Notes under the pieces: generated by a model | What the model was told of the DNA's origin: nothing | Databases searched by the model: none | Seen by the model: the letters and a program-made list of their open reading frames with translations, nothing else | From: UMGS1002 sp050946195 | GTDB lineage: Bacteria > Bacillota > Clostridia > Oscillospirales > CAG-272 | Length of the DNA stretch: 64,000 bases | NCBI GenBank assembly: GCA_050946195.1 | Contig: JBMNUI010000001.1 | Span: 1-64,000 of the forward strand | Direction of reading: 5' to 3' | Part shown: positions 34,310 through 41,309 of the stretch, piece after piece | Layout: each line of letters starts with the position of its first letter | Position numbering within the stretch: the first letter of the stretch is position 1 | Program-made: the position numbers and the translations under genes

Positions 34310-34419
34310 TAAGTGAGGACTTGTACCCGGCAACTGTAGCACGGGCTTTTCCAAGAGACCTCATCATTTATTTTATCAAATATTATTTTAGCCGCTCCGT
34401 GCGGCACGGGAGTAATATT

Positions 34420-34725
34420 ATGATGTATATATCCGGGAACAAGGAGAGATGCGTCCAGATTGCCGCATACATGATAGAAAACAACGCGACGGTAAGGAGC
34501 GCCGCGAAAAAATTCGGGATAAGCAAAAGCACGGTACATAAAGACGTAACCCAGACTCTGCGCCAGATCAACAAGCCTTTGTACTTTGAAGTTAAAAAGG
34601 TGCTTGAAATAAACAAACGCGAAAGACATATCCGGGGCGGCGAGGCGACCAGAAAAAAGTATTCGGCAATGGCCGGTAAGGACACCGGCAACACGGGCGG
34701 CAAGCCGCAAAATCAGGCGCAATAG
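34420..34725 (+). CDS. spoIIID: Sporulation transcription factor SpoIIID
   Basis: 101 residues starting from the ATG at 34420 (a second ATG follows at once), chosen because CGGGAG lies 7 nt upstream and SpoIIID proteins are about 90-100 residues; the open frame extends 80 codons further without a ribosome site. NKERCVQIAAYMIENNATVR, the helix-turn-helix AAKKFGISKSTVHKDV and ERHIRGGEATRKKYSA are diagnostic. SpoIIID is the mother-cell regulator acting after sigma-E. The C-terminal tail is about 8 residues longer than usual. Confidence 0.95.
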   Translation: MMYISGNKERCVQIAAYMIENNATVRSAAKKFGISKSTVHKDVTQTLRQINKPLYFEVKKVLEINKRERHIRGGEATRKKYSAMAGKDTGNTGGKPQNQAQ

Positions 34726-34769
34726 TGTCTTTTTGTTAATAAAGGGAACCGTGGGCCGAGTGTGTAATA

Positions 34770-34797
34770 ATTATACAAAATGCAAATTTTGTATAAT
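34770..34797. repeat. Perfect 12-bp inverted repeat ATTATACAAAAT
   Basis: ATTATACAAAAT (34770-34781), spacer GCAA, and its exact complement (34786-34797). The same 12-mer recurs at 35484-35495 and 35531-35542, with near copies at 34217-34227, 34228-34238 and 34897-34906. Apart from these and the promoter below, 34726-35038 holds no recognisable gene. Confidence 0.7.
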
Positions 34798-34963
34798 AAG
34801 GGAGAGCGTTCAGGGCATCAGGAGGCTAAACCGGAGGTTATCAAAGCAAAAACGGTAGGAACAAAAAAGTATAAGATGTCCTCGTTTATTGTAGATATTA
34901 TACAATCCGGCACAATAAATATGTCAAATGAACACAAAAATTGATTACTGAAACAAAAAATAT

Positions 34964-34992
34964 TTGCATGAAAGAACAATATATGATATAAT
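34964..34992 (+). promoter_or_regulatory. Sigma-A promoter for the 140-residue orphan gene
   Basis: TTGCAT (34964-34969), 17 bp, TATAAT (34987-34992). Confidence 0.7.
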
Positions 34993-35038
34993 TTAATTAG
35001 CTCTCTAATGTATAAAAAAATATTACGGGAGGAAGACT

Positions 35039-35461
35039 ATGGCTATAAAGATGAGAGTGCTCTACTGGTCCAAAAAGGCCAAAATGAGGACAATAGCAAA
35101 TGTAATCAAGAACGAATTCGGACTTGCCATGAATGCAGTGGACGTTATCCCCCCGGCCTATTCTTGCGACAAGGAAAGAATAGTGATCCTCTGCATCTCA
35201 AGCAAGGAAGAACCCGAAGACCAGCTGAGACTCTTCTGTAACGGGCTTAACAAGCAAAGGGCTCAGAACGTCGCTCTCATAATTGACGGAAATGAGAAAG
35301 GCGCAAAGTATATAAAGGATATGATCAATCAGGCCGGAGCCAACCTGATAGAAGACGTGCTGTTCGTAAAAGGCGGTCTGCCCTTCCTGTCAAAACTCAG
35401 CGATGAAGAGAAAAATGCGGTAATTGAATGGGCGCATAAGGTAGTCGACAATCTGCAGTAA
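35039..35461 (+). CDS. Orphan protein with flavodoxin-like sequence pattern
   Basis: 140 residues; ATG with GGGAGG 7 nt upstream. Alternating beta-strand and helix segments (KMRVLYWSKKAKMRTIANVI, RIVILCISSK, VALIIDGNEKG) look like a flavodoxin-type alpha/beta sandwich. The FMN-phosphate loop (T/S-x-T-G-x-T) is absent: the equivalent is YWSKKAKMRT. It therefore may not bind flavin. No family is recognised with certainty. Monocistronic, with its own promoter and terminator, and flanked on both sides by the 12-mer ATTATACAAAAT, which may be a regulator site. Confidence 0.65.
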   Translation: MAIKMRVLYWSKKAKMRTIANVIKNEFGLAMNAVDVIPPAYSCDKERIVILCISSKEEPEDQLRLFCNGLNKQRAQNVALIIDGNEKGAKYIKDMINQAGANLIEDVLFVKGGLPFLSKLSDEEKNAVIEWAHKVVDNLQ

Positions 35462-35483
35462 AAATCAGGCTTTTTGGAGTTTT

Positions 35484-35542
35484 ATTATACAAAATATTAT
35501 TGGGGGTTCCCTTCTCAATTTTCAAAAACAATTATACAAAAT
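35484..35542. repeat. Two direct copies of ATTATACAAAAT downstream of the orphan gene
   Basis: Exact copies at 35484-35495 and 35531-35542, 47 bp apart, identical to both arms of the inverted repeat at 34770-34797. Confidence 0.6.
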
Positions 35543-35553
35543 TTAAGATTATA

Positions 35554-35583
35554 ACGGTACCGGGCGGCCGGGCCGTTTTTTGT
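35554..35583 (+). terminator. Terminator of the orphan gene
   Basis: ACGG-TA-CCGG, a GCGG loop, CCGG-G-CCGT, then six T. Confidence 0.8.
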
Positions 35584-35608
35584 TATTAGACATTAGGTCT
35601 ATAAACTA

Positions 35609-35633
35609 TTCGGGGGCAGCGCCCCCGAAAAAA
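35609..35633. repeat. Palindromic intergenic repeat, copy 5 (core hairpin only)
   Basis: TTCGGGGGCAGCGCCCCCGAA followed by an A-run: only the GC hairpin of the family remains. Lies between convergent genes, 5 bp from the next stop codon. Confidence 0.65.
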
Positions 35634-35637
35634 TACA

Positions 35638-36324
35638 TTACTTCATCGTTGCGTACTCGATTTTCTCAATCAAGAGTTTTCCGGTCTTGTTGGAAAGTGT
35701 GATATACTGCTTTCTTGATGCGTCACTGCCGATGTCGGTTCTGAAGGTTCCGTTGTTGTATCTTATCATGTATTCGAGCGTGAAGAGGTAGCCGTCGCCG
35801 GTTTCTGACATTTTTGTTATCATGATATTGTAGAGTTTCTGCATTGTGAAGGCTTCTTTTTTCTCATTTCCTTCTACCTCGAAATAAGCCTCCTCAAAAC
35901 AGGCATTGTAAGACTCGGCATCCCCCGCAATGATATAGTTGACAAAATCCACCATGAAGCGCACGCCTTCGTCATAATTATCGTAGGTCTCGGGCTCGAT
36001 TGCAACCGTCACACCGGTATCGAGTTCACGGTAGTATATGCTCCGGTCAAGCCCCATGTAATACTCGTCTTTGTATATGTCCTCGCTGTAGTCGGGCTTG
36101 TGGAATATTATAGTCTGCTTGGTTGGGTTATACACATCATTGTCGCGTTCTTCCAGCTTTTTGGCAATGAGATTTATCAGGGGCGCGGCCGAGTAATATA
36201 AAATGACAAAAAGCAGGATTGCCGCAAAACAGCAGAGAATTATCCTCTTTAATTTTCTGGTCTCTTCCCTTCCCCCGCGCCGCTGGATTTCGGGCGGGAT
36301 TATCGGCTTATCGTTGTTATGCAT
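35638..36324 (-). CDS. Single-pass membrane protein of unknown function
   Basis: 228 residues. A charged N-terminal tail (about 1-25), one transmembrane helix (RIILCCFAAILLFVILYYSA) and a soluble extracytoplasmic domain of about 175 residues rich in Tyr, Asp and Glu. The part from DYFV/VNYIIAGDAESYNACFEEAYF to the end has the feel of an NTF2-like or DUF4878-like fold, but I cannot name a family. It has its own promoter and is convergent with the orphan gene. Confidence 0.6.
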   Translation of the reverse strand: MHNNDKPIIPPEIQRRGGREETRKLKRIILCCFAAILLFVILYYSAAPLINLIAKKLEERDNDVYNPTKQTIIFHKPDYSEDIYKDEYYMGLDRSIYYRELDTGVTVAIEPETYDNYDEGVRFMVDFVNYIIAGDAESYNACFEEAYFEVEGNEKKEAFTMQKLYNIMITKMSETGDGYLFTLEYMIRYNNGTFRTDIGSDASRKQYITLSNKTGKLLIEKIEYATMK

Positions 36325-36361
36325 GGCTCCGCCCTCTTTTCGTAGTGGTTATTACATTTCA

Positions 36362-36390
36362 ATTTTATCACATTTAGACAAATAACGCAA
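36362..36390 (-). promoter_or_regulatory. Sigma-A promoter for the single-pass membrane protein
   Basis: Minus strand TTGCGT (36385-36390), 17 bp, TAAAAT (36362-36367), about 30 bp before the ATG. Confidence 0.6.
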
Positions 36391-36424
36391 GTGCCGGATA
36401 AAGGTAAAATGTTGGCATATTCTA

Positions 36425-36453
36425 TTGATGTTTTGTCGGCCGTGTGCTATAAT
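36425..36453 (+). promoter_or_regulatory. Sigma-A promoter for the apgM-lepB-rbgA-rnhB run
   Basis: TTGATG (36425-36430), 17 bp, TATAAT (36448-36453); it leaves a leader of about 85 nt. Confidence 0.75.
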
Positions 36454-36546
36454 GAAATGAAAATCGGCGGCATTTGCGGCCTGAATCCGACCGCGGGATC
36501 ATGTTTTCAGAATCCCGGCCGCAACAAACAAATTCCCGGAGAATCT

Positions 36547-37767
36547 ATGAAATACCTGACACTCATCCCAGACGGAATGGCCGACCGGCCGATACCTGGG
36601 CTTGACAACAAAACCCCGATGGAAGCAGCCAAAAAGCCCTGTATGGACAGGCTGGCACAAATGTCGATAGTCGGCACCGTCCTCAACGTGCCGGACGGAA
36701 TGGTACCCGAAAGCGACACGGCGAATATGTCGATACTCTCTTTTGACCCGGCGATATACTCGCACGGCCGCTCACCGCTTGAGGCTGCCAGCATGGGGAT
36801 TGAAATGGCCCCTGAGGACACCGCCTACAGGTGTAACCTCGTCACGCTCAGCGACAAGGGCGAATATGAAGCAAAAGTAATGCTCGACCACAGCGCCGAT
36901 GAAATCTCAACCGAAGAAGCCGACATACTGATAAAGGCGCTCGACCAAAAGCTCGGCAACCCCACGATGAAGTTTTACACCGGGGTGAGCTACCGGCATT
37001 GCCTTATCATCAAGGGCGGCAACGACAAATACGACTTCATGCGCCCTCACGACATCATAGGGCGCAAAATCAGGGAATACCTTCCCCGAGAGGACAACGG
37101 CGGCGGGCAGTTCCTTGAGCTGATGAAAAAGAGCTATGAGATACTCGCCGACCACCCGGTAAACCGCAGCCGCCGCGCGCGCGGCCTCAAGCCCGCAAAC
37201 TCGGCATGGCTCTGGAGCCCCGGCAAAAAACCGCAGCTGCCGTCATTCACCGAAAAATGGAAGCTCAGGGCCGCGGTCATCTCTGCCGTCGACCTTATCA
37301 AGGGCATAGGGCTCTGTGCCGGGATGACGCCTATCAGCGTGCCGGGTGCGACCGGGAACATTCACACCAATTTCAAAGGCAAGGCCGAAGCCGCAATTGG
37401 GGCATTTTGCGACGGCTATGACTTTGTATATATCCACATCGAAGCCCCCGACGAATGCGGACACCGCGCCGAGATTGAAAACAAAGTAAAATCAATCGAA
37501 ATCATCGACGAGGCGGTGCTCCGCCCGGTTTACGAGTATCTGCAGACCTGCGGGGACGATTATAAAATCCTCGTCCTCCCCGACCATCCAACGCCGATTG
37601 AGATCCGCACCCATTCCCGGGAGCCGGTTCCCTTTTTCATTTACTCCTCGACCAAAAAGGAACGCGGAGTGCCGGCTTTCACCGAAGAGGCGGCAAGGCA
37701 GACCGGCCTCTACATACCAGAAGGCCATCACCTGCTCGACTTAGCAATAAACAATCAAAAGAGGTAG
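36547..37767 (+). CDS. ApgM-type phosphoglycerate mutase / proposed homoserine kinase
   Basis: 406 residues from the ATG at 36547, because the family opens MKYLTLIPDGMADRP and CGGAG lies upstream; the open frame runs 52 codons further with no support. Alkaline-phosphatase-superfamily metalloenzyme: DGMADRPI (metal Asp), the Ser/Thr of PESDTANMSIL, EAPDECGHRAE and LPDHPTPIEIRTHS (Asp/His metal ligands). Archaeal-type ApgM converts 3- to 2-phosphoglycerate, but a bacterial subgroup is proposed to phosphorylate homoserine. thrC occurs five genes downstream and no thrB is visible, so the homoserine-kinase role is attractive but unproven. Confidence 0.85.
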   Translation: MKYLTLIPDGMADRPIPGLDNKTPMEAAKKPCMDRLAQMSIVGTVLNVPDGMVPESDTANMSILSFDPAIYSHGRSPLEAASMGIEMAPEDTAYRCNLVTLSDKGEYEAKVMLDHSADEISTEEADILIKALDQKLGNPTMKFYTGVSYRHCLIIKGGNDKYDFMRPHDIIGRKIREYLPREDNGGGQFLELMKKSYEILADHPVNRSRRARGLKPANSAWLWSPGKKPQLPSFTEKWKLRAAVISAVDLIKGIGLCAGMTPISVPGATGNIHTNFKGKAEAAIGAFCDGYDFVYIHIEAPDECGHRAEIENKVKSIEIIDEAVLRPVYEYLQTCGDDYKILVLPDHPTPIEIRTHSREPVPFFIYSSTKKERGVPAFTEEAARQTGLYIPEGHHLLDLAINNQKR

Positions 37768-37772
37768 CGTCA

Positions 37773-38429
37773 ATGGAAATGAGCAATGAGGGCGGCGGGA
37801 GCGTCAGCCCCGAATCTACAAGCATCCAAGTCCCTGACAGCGCCCCGAGCCGGGAGAAAAAGACCTCGCTTGCATCGGAACTTTTTGATTACGTCGAGAT
37901 TTTCGTCTATTCGGTCTGCGCGGTAATTCTTGTATTTACATTCATCATCAGGCTCTGCAGCGTCGACGGGCCCTCTATGAAGCAGACACTCCACAACAAA
38001 GAGGTTCTTCTCGTCTCAAATCTCAACTATACGCCAAATCAGGGCGACATAATAGTCTTCCACATGACCGGCAGCCCGGATCCCGACCTGAACAAGCCGA
38101 TAGTCAAGCGCGTGATTGCCACCGCCGGCAAATATGTCAGGATTGACTATGACGCCGGGCTGGTTTATGTCTCAGACGACAATCTGTTTGAAGAGGACGA
38201 CATACTCGACGAGAGCGGATATATTTATCTTTCAAACGGCAGATGGAATAAGTCCGGGGTATATGAAACCTATGTCCCCGAGGGGTATCTTTTCGTCATG
38301 GGCGACAACCGGAACAATTCCCGTGACAGCCGCGACTCCATGATCGACCTGCTCGACCAGCGCCGGGTATTCGGCAAGGTACTCCTCAGGCTGTTCCCGC
38401 TCTCCAAGGCGGGAAGCGTGTATAAATAA
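37773..38429 (+). CDS. lepB: Signal peptidase I
   Basis: 218 residues. A long charged N-terminal tail (about 40 residues) precedes one membrane anchor (IFVYSVCAVILVFTFIIRLC). Catalytic Ser is in VDGPSMKQTL and Lys in IVKRVIATAGK, and box E is FVMGDNRNNSRDSR. It cleaves secretory signal peptides on the outer face of the membrane. Located 5 bp after the phosphomutase gene and 20 bp before rbgA, the common Firmicute lepB-rbgA-rnhB order. Confidence 0.94.
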   Translation: MEMSNEGGGSVSPESTSIQVPDSAPSREKKTSLASELFDYVEIFVYSVCAVILVFTFIIRLCSVDGPSMKQTLHNKEVLLVSNLNYTPNQGDIIVFHMTGSPDPDLNKPIVKRVIATAGKYVRIDYDAGLVYVSDDNLFEEDDILDESGYIYLSNGRWNKSGVYETYVPEGYLFVMGDNRNNSRDSRDSMIDLLDQRRVFGKVLLRLFPLSKAGSVYK

Positions 38430-38449
38430 GAAATTTCAAGGAGCGTCAA

Positions 38450-39325
38450 ATGGCACCGAAGGAGATACAGTGGTTTCCCGGCCACATGGCCAAAACCCGC
38501 CGGATGATAAAGGAGAATCTCCGGTATATTGACGCGGTGATTGAAATTCTTGACGCCCGGATTCCCTGCAGCTCGCGCAACCCCGAGATGGAAGACCTCA
38601 TCGGCAAAAAGCCCGCGCTGGTGCTTCTCAACAAATCCTCGCTGGCCGACCCCTGGCAGACCGGGCTCTGGCAAAAAGATTACACCGGCGAAAACACGGT
38701 CTGCATCGCCACCGACTTTATCACCGGTCAGGGGCTCAACCAGATCCCCACGGTACTTCGCGAGCTTTGTGCCGAAACACTTGAGAAAAACGCCCGGCGG
38801 GGTATCAGCCGCCCGCTGCGGGCGATGGTGCTCGGTATCCCTAATGTCGGAAAGTCCACACTGATAAACAGGCTCAGCCGCACAAAGAAGGCAAAGGTTG
38901 AGGACCGCCCGGGGGTGACTCGGGACAGGCAGTGGGTATCAACGCCGCTGGGTCTCGACCTGCTCGACATGCCAGGCCTGCTCTGGCCGAAATTCAACGA
39001 CCGGCTGGTCGGCGAGAATCTGGCAATCACCGGCGCCATACGCGATACCCTGCTTGACCCTGAGGAGATTGCCATAGCTCTCATCGCCCGGCTGCGCAGC
39101 TATTATCCGGAGCTGCTCTGCGGGCGCTTCGGGCTCGGGAAAATTGAGGATTACTCGGACATGAGCGATTTCTCCCTCATTGAAGTCATAGGAAAAAAGC
39201 GCGGATATCTTGCCGCCGGCGGCGAGGTCGACACTCTCCGCACCGCAGAGATGCTGCTCGATGAACTGCGCGAGGGGAAAATTGGAAGAATTACACTTGA
39301 TTATAAAGAGGCAAAAAATGCTTGA
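38450..39325 (+). CDS. rbgA: Ribosome biogenesis GTPase A (YlqF)
   Basis: 291 residues. Circularly permuted GTPase: G4 (LLNKSSLAD) precedes G1 (GIPNVGKSTLINRL) and G3 (LLDMPG). The opening IQWFPGHMAKTRR is diagnostic for YlqF/RbgA, which matures the 50S subunit. The C-terminal ANTAR-like helical domain is complete. The G4 reads NKSS instead of NKxD, as is usual for a few clostridial homologues. Overlaps rnhB by 8 nt. Confidence 0.94.
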   Translation: MAPKEIQWFPGHMAKTRRMIKENLRYIDAVIEILDARIPCSSRNPEMEDLIGKKPALVLLNKSSLADPWQTGLWQKDYTGENTVCIATDFITGQGLNQIPTVLRELCAETLEKNARRGISRPLRAMVLGIPNVGKSTLINRLSRTKKAKVEDRPGVTRDRQWVSTPLGLDLLDMPGLLWPKFNDRLVGENLAITGAIRDTLLDPEEIAIALIARLRSYYPELLCGRFGLGKIEDYSDMSDFSLIEVIGKKRGYLAAGGEVDTLRTAEMLLDELREGKIGRITLDYKEAKNA

Positions 39326-39923
39326 CTACACGCTTGAGGCGCTGGCTGTTGAGCGCGGCTACAGGCTTGTCTGCGGAGTCGACGAGGCCGGCCGCGGCCC
39401 GCTCTGCGGACCGGTCGTGGCGGCGGCCTGCATACTGCCGCACGGCCTTCTCATACCGGGGCTCAACGATTCAAAGCAGTTGAGCGAGAAGCGGCGCGAG
39501 GAGTTGTATTCGGTTATCACGAAAAAAGCGATTTCTTATGCGGTGGCGCTGGCGACGGTGGACGAGATAAACGAATATAATATACTTGAGGCCACTATGC
39601 TCGCAATGCGCCGCGCCATACATAACCTTCAACAAAAGCCCGATTATGCGCTAATTGACGGTAATGTCGCCCGCGGCTTTGACATCCCGGTCGAGTGCGT
39701 GGTGCACGGCGATTCGCTCTCCCCTTCAATAGCCGCGGCCTCGATTCTCGCCAAGGTCACCCGGGACCGGCTCTGCCTTGAGCTTGACCGCAAATACCCC
39801 GGCTACGGCATCGCCGAACATAAGGGCTACTGCACGAGGGCCCACGTAGAGGCGCTGCTGCGCCTGGGGCCGTCACCCGAGCACCGGGTGCGCTTTATCA
39901 GGTTTCTTGACGATGCGAAGTAA
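39318..39923 (+). CDS. rnhB: Ribonuclease HII
   Basis: 201 residues from the ATG at 39318 (overlapping the rbgA end), chosen over the longer frame because family members are about 200 residues. GVDEAGRGPLCGPVVAA carries the Asp-Glu pair and ASILAKVTRDR the later motif; the fourth carboxylate is the Asp in VHGDSLSPSIAA/ALIDGN. Cleaves RNA in RNA-DNA hybrids, including single ribonucleotides. Cytoplasmic. Overlaps yraN by 11 nt. Confidence 0.94.
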   Translation: MLDYTLEALAVERGYRLVCGVDEAGRGPLCGPVVAAACILPHGLLIPGLNDSKQLSEKRREELYSVITKKAISYAVALATVDEINEYNILEATMLAMRRAIHNLQQKPDYALIDGNVARGFDIPVECVVHGDSLSPSIAAASILAKVTRDRLCLELDRKYPGYGIAEHKGYCTRAHVEALLRLGPSPEHRVRFIRFLDDAK

Positions 39924-40317
39924 AGGGATCAGCACAACAGTATCCGGGCACCACGGCGAGCGTGCCGCGGCCGATTATCTAATCAAAAAAGGCTTTCGGA
40001 TACTTGAGATGAACTACCGCAGCTCGCACCTGGAGATAGACATTATCGCCGAGGACGACGTGCGGTTGATTTTCGTCGAGGTCAAGTCGCGTACAGCCTG
40101 CCCCGAAAACCCCGGCAGGTTCGGCCGGCCGGGCATGGCGGTAACATATAAGAAACGGGCGCATCTGGTTGCGGCGGCACAGAGCTACCTGCGCACCCAA
40201 AGACCCGGAAAGCGCGTCCGGCTTGACGTCATTGAGGTCTATTTCAAGCCCACAGAATCCGGCCTGCCCGAAATAGCCAAAATAAAGCATATCGAAAACG
40301 CTTTCGGAGCCAAATAA
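39913..40317 (+). CDS. YraN/UPF0102 endonuclease-like protein
   Basis: 134 residues from the ATG at 39913 inside the rnhB end; a TTG at 39907 is also possible. HHGERAAADYLIKKGFRILE and EIDIIAEDDVRLIFVEVKSRT are the UPF0102 signature with a PD-(D/E)xK nuclease-like core (E...D...EVK). The function in the cell is unsettled, often linked to recombination. Part of the rbgA-rnhB-yraN chain. Confidence 0.9.
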   Translation: MRSKGISTTVSGHHGERAAADYLIKKGFRILEMNYRSSHLEIDIIAEDDVRLIFVEVKSRTACPENPGRFGRPGMAVTYKKRAHLVAAAQSYLRTQRPGKRVRLDVIEVYFKPTESGLPEIAKIKHIENAFGAK

Positions 40318-40334
40318 ATGTCTGGGGGTACATA

Positions 40335-41270
40335 ATGAAGCTTATTGACCTGCATTGCGACACCGCAAACCGGATACACCGGAAAAATGCGATTCTGGCG
40401 AAAAACGATTTTCACATTTCGCTTGATAAAGTCACAAAATACGATAATTATGCCCAATTCACGGCATTTTATATTGAATCGCGACTATCGGATGAAGAAG
40501 GCTATCTGAAATTTTATGAAATGTACGGTTATTTTTCAGCCGAGCTGGCTGAAAATAAGGAGAGGATAGCCAAAATTACAGACGGCCGTGAGCTCACGGC
40601 GGTCTGGGAGAGCGACCGGGCGGCGGCAGTCTTCAGCGTCGAGGATGCCAGAATCCTCGCCGGGGATATAAGCCGGCTCGACACGCTATACAGGAAGGGT
40701 GTCCGCTCGCTGGTGCTGCTTTGGGGAGGCGAGACCATTATCGGCGGCTCGCACAACACCGATGTGGGTCTTACCGATTTCGGTCGCCGGGTGATGCTCC
40801 GCTGCTTTGAGCTCGGCATCATCCCCGACGTCTCGCACGCCTCCGAGCGGTCTGCCGACGAGATGATTGAAATAGCCCGGACCTGCAGCAAACCTGTAAT
40901 CGCCTCTCACTCAAATTCATATGCGGTCTACCCGCACAGCCGGAACCTGCGCGACAGGCATTTTTCGGCGATACGCGAGCTCGGCGGGCTTGCGGGCATC
41001 AGCCTCTGCCGCTCGCACCTTGCCCCCGGCAAAGGAGCGAATGCCGACGATGTCCTGCGCCACATCGAGCATTATCTCTCGCTCGGCGGCGAGGACACAG
41101 TCGCGCTGGGCTGCGATTTTGACGGCGCCGATCTCCCCGACGGTATCAGGGATATTACATACCTTGATGTAATCGCCGACCGGCTGGCAAAGGCCGGATA
41201 CAGCGATGAGATAATCGAGAAAATCTTCTGGAAAAACGCAAAAAGATTCATAGAGGAGAACATCCGGTAA
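40335..41270 (+). CDS. Membrane-dipeptidase family (M19) hydrolase
   Basis: 311 residues, amidohydrolase-like barrel. DLHCDTAN (first metal site), the Glu of FSVEDARILAG, SHASERSADEM, ASHSNSYAV (His ligands) and ALGCDFDGADLPDG define family M19. It hydrolyses dipeptides with a Zn2+ pair; no signal peptide is present, so it is cytoplasmic here. It follows yraN by 17 bp and precedes thrC by 39 bp. Confidence 0.88.
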   Translation: MKLIDLHCDTANRIHRKNAILAKNDFHISLDKVTKYDNYAQFTAFYIESRLSDEEGYLKFYEMYGYFSAELAENKERIAKITDGRELTAVWESDRAAAVFSVEDARILAGDISRLDTLYRKGVRSLVLLWGGETIIGGSHNTDVGLTDFGRRVMLRCFELGIIPDVSHASERSADEMIEIARTCSKPVIASHSNSYAVYPHSRNLRDRHFSAIRELGGLAGISLCRSHLAPGKGANADDVLRHIEHYLSLGGEDTVALGCDFDGADLPDGIRDITYLDVIADRLAKAGYSDEIIEKIFWKNAKRFIEENIR

Positions 41271-41309
41271 AACTGAAGGAAAGTTAAAGCAAAGGAACGG
41301 ACGAAAAAT

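Noticed and set aside
34180..34419. 80-codon N-terminal extension of SpoIIID
   Set aside because: Contains the putative promoter and AT-rich leader, has no ribosome site, and exceeds the family length.
36391..36546. 52-codon extension of the ApgM-like protein
   Set aside because: The promoter at 36425-36453 lies inside it and the family begins at MKYLTLIPDG.
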